From Lachnospiraceae bacterium (GTDB lineage: Bacteria; Bacillota; Clostridia; Lachnospirales; Lachnospiraceae): a DNA stretch of 64,000 nucleotides. The stretch covers positions 558,001-622,000 of the forward strand of contig CABJAM010000001.1 of NCBI GenBank assembly GCA_902363555.1. The letters run 5' to 3'. Each line of letters opens with the position of its first letter. The stretch's first letter is position 1. Below the pieces are notes generated by a model. It was not told the origin of the DNA and searched no databases. It saw nothing but the letters and a program-made list of their open reading frames with translations. Positions 49,684 to 59,227 of the stretch are shown in pieces. The position numbers and the translations under genes were made by a program.

Positions 49684-52047
49684 ATGATGGAATTGCGGAT
49701 ACTTACAAGCGGCGAGGACCGGGAGCATATCCATCCGGAGGTTGAGCTGATCTATGTGCTGGACGGACTGCTGGGCGTGAATATAAATGAAAAAGAATAT
49801 GTGCTGAATAAAAACGGGGTTATACTGATCAATTCCAATAACCGCCATGCCTTTACCGTGAAAAGTCCGGCTGTTGTATGCCAGGTATCCCTGAAATACT
49901 ATGATCTGCTGGAAAATCTTCAGAAGGATTTCGTTCTGCTCTGGTGCAATTCCTCCATGACTGTTTCTGCCGGCTACGGGGAGCTGGTCCAGATCCTCGA
50001 CGACATGATCGATGCCTGGGTTGTTACGGAAAAAGGGGTTTATGTGCGGAAAAGCCTTTATTACAAGCTGGTCGGATGTCTGGCGGACCATTTCCTTGTG
50101 ACAGAAAATAAAGGCGCGCTCCATGGCCAGGACAATTTTCGCCGTGATGCCATGCTCCAGTATATTAACGCCAATTATTTTCGCTCCCTGACCTTAAAGG
50201 AGCTGGCAGACCGAATGTATATGTCCGAGTCTGCATTTTCAAAATACTTCAAAAAAACTGCCGGGATCAATTTTGTGGAATACCTTGGAAATATCCGCCT
50301 GCACTACGCGGTGGAGGATCTGCTTTATTCGGATAAGCCAATCACCCGGGTAGCCGTGGATAACGGCTTTCCAAACCCGTCCTGGTTTAATAAGGCTTTC
50401 AAGGCCGCCTATCATACGACGCCGAAGCTGTTTCGCAGTTCTATGGCCCAAAAATCCGGCGAAGGAGCGGCAGATGCGACGGATAACAGCCGGGAGCTGG
50501 CCCGCCGTTTCCTGGAAACGAAGCAGTGGGATACAAAGCAGATGGTTCAGGAGAAATATATTTACGCCGGACTGCAAAGCCAGCGCCCATATAAAAATGG
50601 ATGGAACCGGGCGATGAATCTGGGTGCCGCCGCGGATCTGCTATCGGCCAGGCTTCAACAGCAGGTGGCCATGGTCCGGGAGAATCTGGGCTTTGAGTAC
50701 GGAAGGCTGTGGAATATTTTTTCATGGAATATGAAAATACGTGAAAACCATTTGTCAAAGGAATTGAAGTTTGATTCTATTGACAATGTTCTGGATTTTC
50801 TTGTGGACCATCAGATCACACCGATGATCGAGCTGGGCGATAAATATCATCCGACCTACCGCAATTGCAGCGAAGCGATTTTTGAGGAGGAAAAAAAGGA
50901 TATTTTTCAGAGCGTGGAGGAATATGCTTTTGTGCTCAATGAATTTATGACGCATGTCGTCCGGCGGTACGGAAGAACCGCCGTCAGCCGGTGGATTTTT
51001 GAACTCTGGTTCGATCCGGGCACGGTCGAGGGGCTTGTCATGGCCGATCCGGGCTATAATTATACGGAGGTTTTCCAGCAGTCTGCAAAGATCATCAAGG
51101 CGCTGGCCCCAGATACACGGTTGGGCGGCGCTGGCATAAGACCGGGGATTCTCCACACCCCTCTGGAGCATTTTTTTGAGAATATTTCAAAATTCCCCTA
51201 TCCCCCGGATTTTATTTCGATGTACAGCTACCCTTACTGCTGGATCGATGAAAATGATATTGAGGGCTCAATGATATGCCCGCATACGGAATTTATACGC
51301 CGGGACATGGAAAATTACGGGGCGCTGGCCAAATATTTTAAGGTGGAGCATATACCTGTGTACATAACTGAGTGGAATATGAGTCTGTCGGAACGTAATT
51401 TTTATAATGACAGTTGTGGAAAAGCAGCGCTGATGCTCAAAAATATGGTGGACCACCTGGAGGATGTGGATCTGGCGATCTACTGGTCTGTCAGCGATCT
51501 GTGGTCGGACTATTATGACTCCAATCAGCTCCTATTTGGCGGCGGAGGGCTGCTCAGCAAGGAGGGGATCGCAAAGCCGTCATATTACGCGATGGAATTT
51601 ATGAGCCGCATGTATCCCCTGCTCGTGGAGCGGGGCGATGGTTATATGATCACGGCGGATGGCAATGGCCGCTATGCCGTCCTCTGCTTTAACTATAAAG
51701 CTATCGGGCAGAATTATTATATAAGGCCGGAGAGCAGCATCGACATCGATGACCTGGAAGGGATTTATACGGATAACCTGCCCGCGGCATTTCATTTTTC
51801 GCTGACCGGTATTGCTCCGGGCCGCTACTGTGTGCGCAAATACCGGATAACGCCGGAATACGGCAGTGTGCTGGGAATATGGCAGCAGCTTGGCAAGGAA
51901 ATGCCGGTGCGGGAGGATGGGGAATATATGCGCCGGATGTGCAGCCCGAGGATCGAGGTCTGCTATAAGCTCAGCCAGGGAAATACGCTTGTATTGGACG
52001 AGCTGCTCAAAGCCCATGAGATGCGGCTTATATTTATTTCGACATAG
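49684..52047 (+). CDS. AraC-type regulator fused to a GH39 glycosidase domain
   Basis: A 787-residue fusion. It starts with a cupin sensor (HIHPEVELIYVLDG, about residue 15), then the AraC double helix-turn-helix (about 165-265; LKELADRMYMSESAFSKYFKK, YSDKPITRVAVDNGFPNPSWFNKAFK). A GH39 xylosidase-like barrel and beta domain follow (about 310-785). In GH39 the acid/base Glu lies in NEP; here the matching segment reads FELWFDP, while the nucleophile segment VYITEWNMS is kept. This suggests a ligand sensor or a weakened enzyme rather than a full xylosidase. No signal peptide. GGGGTGAGG fixes ATG 49684. Confidence 0.85.
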   Translation: MMELRILTSGEDREHIHPEVELIYVLDGLLGVNINEKEYVLNKNGVILINSNNRHAFTVKSPAVVCQVSLKYYDLLENLQKDFVLLWCNSSMTVSAGYGELVQILDDMIDAWVVTEKGVYVRKSLYYKLVGCLADHFLVTENKGALHGQDNFRRDAMLQYINANYFRSLTLKELADRMYMSESAFSKYFKKTAGINFVEYLGNIRLHYAVEDLLYSDKPITRVAVDNGFPNPSWFNKAFKAAYHTTPKLFRSSMAQKSGEGAADATDNSRELARRFLETKQWDTKQMVQEKYIYAGLQSQRPYKNGWNRAMNLGAAADLLSARLQQQVAMVRENLGFEYGRLWNIFSWNMKIRENHLSKELKFDSIDNVLDFLVDHQITPMIELGDKYHPTYRNCSEAIFEEEKKDIFQSVEEYAFVLNEFMTHVVRRYGRTAVSRWIFELWFDPGTVEGLVMADPGYNYTEVFQQSAKIIKALAPDTRLGGAGIRPGILHTPLEHFFENISKFPYPPDFISMYSYPYCWIDENDIEGSMICPHTEFIRRDMENYGALAKYFKVEHIPVYITEWNMSLSERNFYNDSCGKAALMLKNMVDHLEDVDLAIYWSVSDLWSDYYDSNQLLFGGGGLLSKEGIAKPSYYAMEFMSRMYPLLVERGDGYMITADGNGRYAVLCFNYKAIGQNYYIRPESSIDIDDLEGIYTDNLPAAFHFSLTGIAPGRYCVRKYRITPEYGSVLGIWQQLGKEMPVREDGEYMRRMCSPRIEVCYKLSQGNTLVLDELLKAHEMRLIFIST

Positions 52048-52224
52048 GAGAAGGCAGGCCCCTTAGTGAAATCCCAAAAAGTATTTCGTATCATAATCGT
52101 AAAGTTTTTGGGCTGAAACAATATTCAATACATAATTAAAATAAATTTGAATATAATTGAAAGTATAGTTTGAATAATATTGGATTATAATTCTAACTGT
52201 GATATAATGGGATTACGCTAAATA

Positions 52225-52414
52225 GGAATTGCGCTGATGTGCAAGCAGGTCAACGATTTCTTTCGGAAATCCCTGACAAATTATAATCGGAATTGCGCTG
52301 ATGCGCAAGCAGGTCAACGATTTCCTTGCGGAAATCCCTGACAAATTATAATCGGAATTGCGCTGATGCGCAAGCAGGTCAACGATTTCCTTGCGGAAAT
52401 CCCTGACAAATTAT
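52225..52414. repeat. Three tandem copies of a 64-65-bp interspersed repeat
   Basis: Copies begin at 52225, 52289 and 52354 with GGAATTGCGCTGATGNGCAA, then GCAGGTCAACGATTTC and AAATCCCTGACAAATTAT. The last two are nearly identical. The same family has 1.5 copies at 17842-17923. Both arrays sit immediately upstream of a gene's ribosome site. The rest of the 52048-52224 gap is AT-rich with no gene. Confidence 0.85.
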
Positions 52415-52447
52415 GGTGGCGAACTAAAAATGATGGAGGTGCGGCTT

Positions 52448-53887
52448 ATGCCTATCGTAACGCAGGAAAATATACTTTCAATTCTCACCAGCTTCAACAC
52501 ATGGTGGCAGACGGGAACTGTTCCGAAAGGATATCTGAAGGAATTTAAGCGCAGTGGATATTATACATGCAAAAAGAAGATGGAAAGCGACCTGCGCAGG
52601 ATTGTTGTGATGAGCGGCGCGCGGCGGACAGGCAAAACGACGATTATGTATCAGATTATTTCGGATTTGCTGCACGATGGCGTAAAACCGCAGAACATTC
52701 TGTTTTTCACTTTCGACCATCCGGTAATCCGCACTGCGGGGATTGATCAGGTGTTGTCCATTTATAAAAACAATATATCAAATGACGAACAGTTTTATAT
52801 GTTTGTCGATGAAGTGCAGTTTGATAAGGACTGGACGAACTATCTGAAAATGGCTTATGATATGAATCCTGAAATGCGCGCTATTGCCACCGGCTCCGCA
52901 AGTGTCATTGTAGAGGATAATGTGCGTGAAAGCGGTGCGGGGCGATGGACGGTTATGAAAATACCAACACTTTCCTTTTATGAATATTGTGAAATCAAGG
53001 GTATTGAAAAAAGTATGAGCTGCGAGGATGTGTTTGCGTTCCATACGCTTTCCAGGCAGGAGCAGACGCAGATCATTATGGGATTGTCGGATTTACAAAT
53101 ACACCTGATGCGCTACCTGCAGCTTGGCGGCTTCCCCGAACTTGTAAACACAGAAGATGTCTCTTATGCGCAGACACTGATTCGCGAGGATGTTATGGAC
53201 CGCGCCATCAAACACGATCTGCCGCAGATTTATGATATACGAAGTGCCGACGAGCTGGAAAAAGTTTTTGTCTATCTTTGTTACAACAGTTCCAGCATTA
53301 TCAATATTGAGGCGATGTGCAAAGAGTTTGAAGGTGTTTCGCGGCCAACCGTTGAGAAGTATATTCGTTATCTTTCGGACGCCAACCTCATCAACATCAG
53401 TCCGCAGTTGAACATTAAGGGCAAAAAGGTTCTGAAAGCCAAGAACAAAATCTACATTTCCGACAGCGGCATCCGCAGTGCGGTAGTGCTAGACACGGAC
53501 ATTTATACAAAGCCGGAGGAGCTGGGATACGCGCTGGAAACGACAGTGTTCAAACACGTGAAAGACTATTTTGCCGCTAAAAATAAATTGTACGAGGTCG
53601 GTTATATCCGTGATAACAATGGCGCTGAAATTGATGTGGCGGTACAATATACCGGCCAGCAGATTCAATATATCGAAGCGAAAATGCGAAATAACGCGAC
53701 GGTTAAAGATGACAACGGAATCGTCATTTACGGAATGGAGGACACTCCCGGCTATGTTATTTCAAAGGCAGCGACGGATTATGGATTGACAGACCGCAAA
53801 AATACGCAGCTTTACCGTATTCCGGCGTTTGCGTTTCTGTATCTGATGGGTAAACAACAAAACCAAAGCGCAATGAATAGTTACTGA
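52448..53887 (+). CDS. AAA+ ATPase with DUF4143 domain
   Basis: A 479-residue protein with an AAA_14 ATPase domain at about 50-180 (Walker A SGARRTGKTT, Walker B FYMFVDEVQ) and a DUF4143 domain in the C-terminal half, with DISDSGIRSAV-type segment KIYISDSGIRSAVVLD and EVGYIRDNNGAEIDVAVQ, which resembles a restriction-endonuclease-like fold. Such proteins are common in gut anaerobes and unassigned. ATG 52448 has GGAGGT 7 bases upstream; longer frames run into the tandem repeat. Confidence 0.83.
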   Translation: MPIVTQENILSILTSFNTWWQTGTVPKGYLKEFKRSGYYTCKKKMESDLRRIVVMSGARRTGKTTIMYQIISDLLHDGVKPQNILFFTFDHPVIRTAGIDQVLSIYKNNISNDEQFYMFVDEVQFDKDWTNYLKMAYDMNPEMRAIATGSASVIVEDNVRESGAGRWTVMKIPTLSFYEYCEIKGIEKSMSCEDVFAFHTLSRQEQTQIIMGLSDLQIHLMRYLQLGGFPELVNTEDVSYAQTLIREDVMDRAIKHDLPQIYDIRSADELEKVFVYLCYNSSSIINIEAMCKEFEGVSRPTVEKYIRYLSDANLINISPQLNIKGKKVLKAKNKIYISDSGIRSAVVLDTDIYTKPEELGYALETTVFKHVKDYFAAKNKLYEVGYIRDNNGAEIDVAVQYTGQQIQYIEAKMRNNATVKDDNGIVIYGMEDTPGYVISKAATDYGLTDRKNTQLYRIPAFAFLYLMGKQQNQSAMNSY

Positions 53888-53908
53888 TGAATGGAGGGCA
53901 GGGTGTAA

Positions 53909-55195
53909 ATGAATGTATTAATTGTGGATGACCAGCCAAGTATCGTGGCGTCCCTATTAACCGGTATCCCCTGGCGCACCATGGGGGTTGAAAATACGTT
54001 TTCGGCGACCTCCTCCCTGGCTGCAAAGGAAATACTTCTGAAAAATAATATCGATATCGTGCTGACGGATATTGAAATGCCGGTGGAAAATGGGATCGCC
54101 CTTCTGTCCTGGATTCGGGAGCAGGGCATGAATATTGAATGTATTTTTCTTACAAGCCATCCGGATTTTTTCTATGCAAAGCAGGCCATCACCCTGGGTG
54201 TGGTGGATTATGTCCTCCAGCCTGCCAAAAATGAAGATATTATCCGGGCGGTGGAAAATGCCCAGCTCCGCATTATGAAGGCTCAGAGGATGATCGATCT
54301 GAAAACCAACCGGTTTACATCGGCGGCGCAAAATACCGTGCTCCGGGATTTTTTTGAGTGCTGGCCGGACGGAACCAAAAGCGAGGGTGGTTTTACTCTG
54401 GACAATAAGCTGATGGCCTTAAAGGATATGGGGATTAGCTGTGAAAAGAAGGCGTCGGTATTTTTACTGTGGACGGAGATTGTGCGGTGGTCGAAAATTC
54501 CTTCGGATGCCGCGGACTTTATCGGCAGCTTTCAGCGGCAGTTAGACCGTGTGCTCAGCTTTGTAAATCTGGATTCAGTGAGCTATTATATTGATGACGG
54601 ACATGTATGTTCGGTTATTTTCGGCCCCCTTTCAGATGAGGTTGTGCCATACATACGTATATTTCAGGAGAATCTGACCGGGGAGCTGGGGATGCATACG
54701 CACATATCTGTGTGTGGTATGGCTGTGGAGGAATTAAAAAGAGGACTGGACTTTCTCTCAGCACCGGAGCGCTCAGAGAATGCGGCGTGGGAGACGGTGC
54801 GGGATAACCGGATACAGATGCTTACCCTGCCGTCGGACCGGGATGAATTTGCCGCCCTTAACGGCTCGGAAAAGTACCGGTATTATTATCAGCAGATTCT
54901 TGAATATATCCGCCAGAATCTGGATAAGCCGCTGACCCGCCATCATATCGCCGAGCACCTTTTCCTGTCGCCGGACTATGTAAATTTTATCGTAAAGAGC
55001 TGTATCGGATGGTCGTGCACGGACCTGATCATCCGGGTAAAAATGTCCTACGCAAAGCAGCTTCTGGAAGCCACGGATATGCCTGTAGGGGAGGTGGCCG
55101 TCTCGGCGGGATATACAAGCTTTGCCTACTTTAGCAAGGTTTACAAGGGTATCTATAAAAAGACACCCAGCGAGACCCGGCGAGGGGGGGGGTAA
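53909..55195 (+). CDS. YesN-type response regulator (receiver + AraC HTH)
   Basis: A 428-residue regulator with an N-terminal receiver (residues 1-120: LIVDDQPS, phospho-Asp in VLTDIEMPVENG at about 53) and a C-terminal AraC HTH (about 330-425; HHIAEHLFLSPDYVNFIVKS and VGEVAVSAGYTSFAYFSKVYK). The conserved Lys near residue 104 is replaced in DYVLQPAKNED, as is frequent in this family. A long middle segment links the two. The kinase gene lies convergent, not upstream, which is unusual. It probably controls the LplB/YtcP/YtcQ importer downstream. Confidence 0.88.
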   Translation: MNVLIVDDQPSIVASLLTGIPWRTMGVENTFSATSSLAAKEILLKNNIDIVLTDIEMPVENGIALLSWIREQGMNIECIFLTSHPDFFYAKQAITLGVVDYVLQPAKNEDIIRAVENAQLRIMKAQRMIDLKTNRFTSAAQNTVLRDFFECWPDGTKSEGGFTLDNKLMALKDMGISCEKKASVFLLWTEIVRWSKIPSDAADFIGSFQRQLDRVLSFVNLDSVSYYIDDGHVCSVIFGPLSDEVVPYIRIFQENLTGELGMHTHISVCGMAVEELKRGLDFLSAPERSENAAWETVRDNRIQMLTLPSDRDEFAALNGSEKYRYYYQQILEYIRQNLDKPLTRHHIAEHLFLSPDYVNFIVKSCIGWSCTDLIIRVKMSYAKQLLEATDMPVGEVAVSAGYTSFAYFSKVYKGIYKKTPSETRRGGG

Positions 55196-55224
55196 AATGG
55201 AAAGGGGAATCCGAGCTGCCGTGA

Positions 55225-55254
55225 ACGCCGCTCCGGCGCGCGGCAGAGCGGCGT
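55225..55254 (+). other. GC-rich hairpin after the response regulator
   Basis: ACGCCGCTC (55225-55233) pairs perfectly with GAGCGGCGT (55246-55254) around a 12-base loop. An overlapping CTGCCG/CGGCAG pairing is also possible. No T run. Confidence 0.45.
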
Positions 55255-55271
55255 AATGCGTGATAGGAGTT

Positions 55272-55318
55272 ACTTGCCCTGTGACTTGCATACTATGTGT
55301 GCAAGTTACAGGGTAAGT
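55272..55318. other. 19-bp hairpin between convergent regulator and kinase genes
   Basis: Arms 55272-55290 and 55300-55318 (both built on ACTTGC...CCTGT and matching AAGT) pair at all 19 positions if two G-T wobbles are allowed, with a 9-base loop. There is no T tract on either strand, so it is not a simple terminator. Confidence 0.55.
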
Positions 55319-55384
55319 TAGGATGCAAGTAAAAAAAGAAATAGTTTTGGCTTGTTATTGCTCAATTATTAATGCGATGGCGCT

Positions 55385-56980
55385 TTAGTGTTCAAATGGC
55401 ATATGTATGTTTACGACCGCCTGTCCGTCTTCATTGGCGAAGGTTACAGCCGCCTTCTCCCTGTAAAGCAGCCAGAGCCGGTAGCGGACATTGGAAATGC
55501 CGATTTTTTCATGCTTATAGACCATCTCTGAAGGATCGGCTCCATTGAGTGCTTCCAGTGCCTCCGGTGTAAATGCGCCGTTATTGCGGACAGTAATGCG
55601 CATGGTCGCCGCATCCATTTTCCGTGCCGAAATGGTGATTTCCAGATTTTGTCCATTAGGACTGTGCTTAATGCAGTTTTCCACAAAGGTCACCACGGTC
55701 ATGGGCAGGCACCGGGCATTGACACACGGATAATCGATATCCACATTCAGAGTAATCTCCCGCTCCAGCACATTTTGCAGCTGGATATAGCTTTCACACG
55801 TATCCAGCTCATCCCTGAGCGAGACGAAATTTTGGATATCCCGGAAGGACTGGGCAAAGTAGGCGGACAGTGCCGGGATCATTTCTTCAATCTTATCATA
55901 TCTTTTCATATTCAGATGAGCGTACATATTCTTCAGACAATTCAAATAAAAGTGCGGCCGGATCTGCAACTGTAAAAACTGGAGCCGTGCCCTGGATACA
56001 TCCAGCTTTTGCTTATAAATCTCTTTGTTCAATGTGTCGATGTTGTCCAGCATTTCATTAAAGCTGGCGGCAAAGGAGCGCAGCTCGATCACCGGACTGT
56101 CCACCGGCACGCGGGAAGCCAGATTGTTGTCCTGTATCTGGGCAAAAAGCTCCTGCAATTGGGTGATGGGGGTCAGCAGCAGGCGCTGGACAAAGTACCA
56201 GAGCACAGGGATCATCAGGATAAAAAGGACAATGAGGATGAGCATGATGATCTGGAACAGGTCGATATTGGAAAATATGCTGTTACCCAGTCCGTCGTAA
56301 ATAATGGACAATGAAACGCCTGGAATGTCGGTTATTACCTGTGCCCTGCGGTCTGCGTCGGAAATTTTGTCCGTCTGTACAAGCCGAAGCTCCAGGCTGT
56401 CGGTGGAAATAATATCCCGGTAATCATAATTCCGGTTGGGATTTAATACGACCGTCAGCAGGCCGTGGTCCGATTGGATTTGATAAAATAAAAACGGCTC
56501 GTCATCTACAATCTTTGCACTCCAACAGCCGCCCTTAATTTCTGACGGTTCCGGCTGCGTTGCCGCGTAGGTCCGAAGCTCACCTGGAGCATTATAAAAA
56601 AAGTAAGGATACATATAGCTGCAAGTGTCATTATAGAGGAAGATGGCGGTAATGGACGGATGGAACCGGTATTTTTCTTTTAAATAGGTTATAATATCTG
56701 AGCCGCTCAGATATAGTTTTTTTCGGTCGCTGGACGTACAAAATATAAGATAGTCCATCTGATGGGAGCAAAGGTCTGCCGCAGCCTCCACCGTGGCCTT
56801 ATCATTGGAAACCGATTTGGCAATGGTAGTTTGGGCATTTTGTATGATTCCCAGCTCCCGCTGATGATTTTGACGGAGGGTATAGGAAAACAGAATAAGC
56901 ACCATGACTGTCAGAGGGATGACAGAAAAAAGCATGGCTGTATATAAAATCGTTTTAGTGTGGACGTTTCTTCTTTTCAC
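55385..56980 (-). CDS. YesM-type sensor histidine kinase
   Basis: A 531-residue membrane kinase. TM1 is at about residues 10-32 and TM2 at about 235-262, enclosing an extracellular sensor of about 200 residues; a HAMP segment follows. The phospho-His box is QLQIRPHFYLNCLKNM (about 337), replacing the usual INPHFLYN with RPHFYLN. The ATPase part has TFVENCIKHSPNG (N box, about 425) and GIGISNVRYRL (G box). It should signal to the convergent YesN-type regulator. Extracellular ligands of such systems are often carbohydrates. Confidence 0.88.
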   Translation of the reverse strand: MKRRNVHTKTILYTAMLFSVIPLTVMVLILFSYTLRQNHQRELGIIQNAQTTIAKSVSNDKATVEAAADLCSHQMDYLIFCTSSDRKKLYLSGSDIITYLKEKYRFHPSITAIFLYNDTCSYMYPYFFYNAPGELRTYAATQPEPSEIKGGCWSAKIVDDEPFLFYQIQSDHGLLTVVLNPNRNYDYRDIISTDSLELRLVQTDKISDADRRAQVITDIPGVSLSIIYDGLGNSIFSNIDLFQIIMLILIVLFILMIPVLWYFVQRLLLTPITQLQELFAQIQDNNLASRVPVDSPVIELRSFAASFNEMLDNIDTLNKEIYKQKLDVSRARLQFLQLQIRPHFYLNCLKNMYAHLNMKRYDKIEEMIPALSAYFAQSFRDIQNFVSLRDELDTCESYIQLQNVLEREITLNVDIDYPCVNARCLPMTVVTFVENCIKHSPNGQNLEITISARKMDAATMRITVRNNGAFTPEALEALNGADPSEMVYKHEKIGISNVRYRLWLLYREKAAVTFANEDGQAVVNIHMPFEH

Positions 56981-57304
56981 AGAGAATGCCTCGCTTTCTT
57001 ATATTTTGTCGCGCGAAGCGCGCCCATGCGCAGCATTAACTTTGCGCATGCCCGAAAGGGGATAGATTTACCTGGTTGCTCTTAGTATAAAGCATTTCGA
57101 TACTTTTGGGTACGGATTTACCAATAGAAGTACTTGATTTTTATAAAATAGACATGGATTTTTATAATAACAATTATCTGTCAGTTATTTTTATATAAAA
57201 AGGGTTCAGTAGAACGGTATTTTTATAGATATGCCTATGAAAATTCACTAGAATAGAGACATCGAAGTGATAATACATCGAAAAAAGAGAAAGGAGAAAA
57301 AAGT
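56981..57304. other. Divergent gap between kinase and LplB-type importer
   Basis: Contains a hairpin CATGCGCA/TGCGCATG (57025-57050) and GCGC-rich stretch near the kinase, then about 200 AT-rich bases. No good -35/-10 pair was found for the importer. AAAGGAG precedes ATG 57305. A binding site for the YesN-type regulator would be expected here but cannot be named. Confidence 0.4.
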
Positions 57305-58300
57305 ATGAAAATGAAAAAGGCTCCAAAAGGTTCTGTCAAAAATATGAACAGAGATCTTAAGGGCTATTGGCAGGGTGGTGGCATCCGGGCGGTTCCCCAC
57401 AACCTGCTATTGGATATCCGCCGGAATAAGGTGATCTATATCTGTCTGTTCTGTATTCTGGCTTTCTTCATCATTTTCAATTATATCCCCATGGCAGGGC
57501 TTTTGATGGCCTTTGAGGATTTCTCGCCGGTAAAGGGATTTTTTGGAAGCAAGTGGGTGGGGCTGGAGAACTTTATTACCTTTTTTAAAGGGCCGTTCAT
57601 TGGCCGGCTGCTGAGAAATACCATAGTGATCGGTGTCCTTGACCTGGTTGTGAATTTCCCGGCACCTATTATCTTTGCACTGATCCTCAATGAGATTACG
57701 CGGAAGAAATTTAAAAAGGTGATCCAGACCTTAAGCTATATGCCCTACTTTGTATCGGCGGTAGTTGTTTGCGGGCTGGTCGTCAACTTTACGGAAGCGG
57801 GAGGCGTTATCTCCAATATGGTGGCAGCGCTGAGCGGCGGTACTCCTATGAATCTTTTAACCGAGAGCAATTCCTTCTGGCTTGTCTATGTGCTGCAAAA
57901 CATGTGGCAGGGTCTTGGCTACGGCTCCATTATTTATCTGGCGGCCCTGAGCAGTGTGGATCAGGAACTGTACGAAGCCGCTTACTGTGATGGGGCCGGC
58001 CGCTGGAAGCAGACACTCCATGTAACATTGCCCGGCATCCTGCCCACGATCGTATTAATGCTGATCATGCGTATGGGCGCTGTATTTTCAGTAGGGGCCG
58101 ATAAAATACTGCTCTTATATTCCCCGGCCAATTATGAGTTTGCAGATGTGATCAATACATATATTTACCGCATGGGCCTTCAGCAGTTTGACTACGGCCT
58201 TTCCACAGCAGTGGGTCTGTTTAATTCAATTATCGGAACCATTATGCTGTTGACCACGAATAAGATCTGCAAAAAGGTGACCGGATCCAGTATGTTTTAA
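57305..58300 (+). CDS. Carbohydrate ABC permease (LplB-like, family 1 importer)
   Basis: A 331-residue permease with six helices. The basic N-terminus leads to NKVIYICLFCILAFFIIFNYIPMAG, and the coupling EAA loop is YEAAYCDGAGRWKQTLHVTLPGILP (about 219-245). This is the LplB/YtcP-type architecture used for complex glycans and glycosides, whose ATPase (MsmX type) is encoded elsewhere. It pairs with the next gene, 20 bases downstream. Confidence 0.9.
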   Translation: MKMKKAPKGSVKNMNRDLKGYWQGGGIRAVPHNLLLDIRRNKVIYICLFCILAFFIIFNYIPMAGLLMAFEDFSPVKGFFGSKWVGLENFITFFKGPFIGRLLRNTIVIGVLDLVVNFPAPIIFALILNEITRKKFKKVIQTLSYMPYFVSAVVVCGLVVNFTEAGGVISNMVAALSGGTPMNLLTESNSFWLVYVLQNMWQGLGYGSIIYLAALSSVDQELYEAAYCDGAGRWKQTLHVTLPGILPTIVLMLIMRMGAVFSVGADKILLLYSPANYEFADVINTYIYRMGLQQFDYGLSTAVGLFNSIIGTIMLLTTNKICKKVTGSSMF

Positions 58301-58320
58301 ACCGGAGAAAGGAGGAAAAA

Positions 58321-59208
58321 ATGAAATACAAAAAAACAGTCTCACGCCGTATATTCCTCATATTTGCCTACGCTTTGATGATATTGATTGCCATTGCCTG
58401 CATAGCTCCGTTGTGGCATGTGGTCATGGCGTCCATCAGTGATCCGACGCTGTCCATCAACAGTAAGGGTCTTATACTATGGCCTCTGGGAAAACCGGAT
58501 TTTAAGGCTTACGACATTATACGAGGTTATGAGAAGCTTTGGAGAGGATATGGAAATACCATTTTATACATCATCGGTCAATGTGTGATCACTGGTATAA
58601 CGACAGTTATTGCCGGTTATGTATTTTCCAGGAAACGCTTTTACTACCGGAATACATTTATGATGCTCATATCTTTTACCATGCTGTTTAACGGTGGTAT
58701 GATTCCTACATATATGGTCATCCGCGGACTTGGCATGATTGATACTCCGTGGGCGCTTCTCATTCCCCAGGCCTTAAGTGTATTCAATATCCTGCTCATG
58801 CGTACATCCATGCAGAACATATCTGATGCACTGGAGGATGCCGCCAGGATTGATGGAGCAAGTGATTTTAAAATCATGTTCAAAATCATTTTGCCGCTGA
58901 CAAAGGCCACCTTTGCGGTGATTATGCTGTTTACGATTGTTATGAAGTGGAATGATTATATGTCTGCGCTGCTTTATCTGCCTACACGGACGGACCTGTA
59001 CCCGCTGCAGATGGTATTGCGCAGTATATTGATAACGACCAGCCAGGATCTTACATCCGGCGCTGATGTGGCCAATACCCTGTCACTTTATAAGAAGCCG
59101 GTAGAATTCGCTGTGATTGTTGTATCGACATTACCGATACTTTGTATATATCCCTTTGTACAGAAATATTTTGTTACCGGTGTAACAATCGGTGCAGTTA
59201 AAAGTTAA
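58321..59208 (+). CDS. Carbohydrate ABC permease (YtcP-like)
   Basis: A 295-residue permease with six helices. The EAA loop is LEDAARIDGASDFKIMFKIILPLTKAT (about 170-196), and the C-terminus reads PFVQKYFVTGVTIGAVKS, the YtcP hallmark. AGAAAGGAGG lies upstream. Together with LplB it forms the membrane channel; no ATPase gene is present in the operon, as is usual for this class. Confidence 0.92.
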   Translation: MKYKKTVSRRIFLIFAYALMILIAIACIAPLWHVVMASISDPTLSINSKGLILWPLGKPDFKAYDIIRGYEKLWRGYGNTILYIIGQCVITGITTVIAGYVFSRKRFYYRNTFMMLISFTMLFNGGMIPTYMVIRGLGMIDTPWALLIPQALSVFNILLMRTSMQNISDALEDAARIDGASDFKIMFKIILPLTKATFAVIMLFTIVMKWNDYMSALLYLPTRTDLYPLQMVLRSILITTSQDLTSGADVANTLSLYKKPVEFAVIVVSTLPILCIYPFVQKYFVTGVTIGAVKS

Positions 59209-59227
59209 TGAATAAGGAGCTGGAATA

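Noticed and set aside
52225..52414. CRISPR array or coding repeats before the DUF4143 gene
   Set aside because: The three 64-65-bp copies are directly adjacent with no spacers, and the two unit lengths break any reading frame.
52391..52447. Upstream start for the DUF4143 ATPase
   Set aside because: The extra residues come from the interspersed repeat, while GGAGGT is correctly spaced for ATG 52448.
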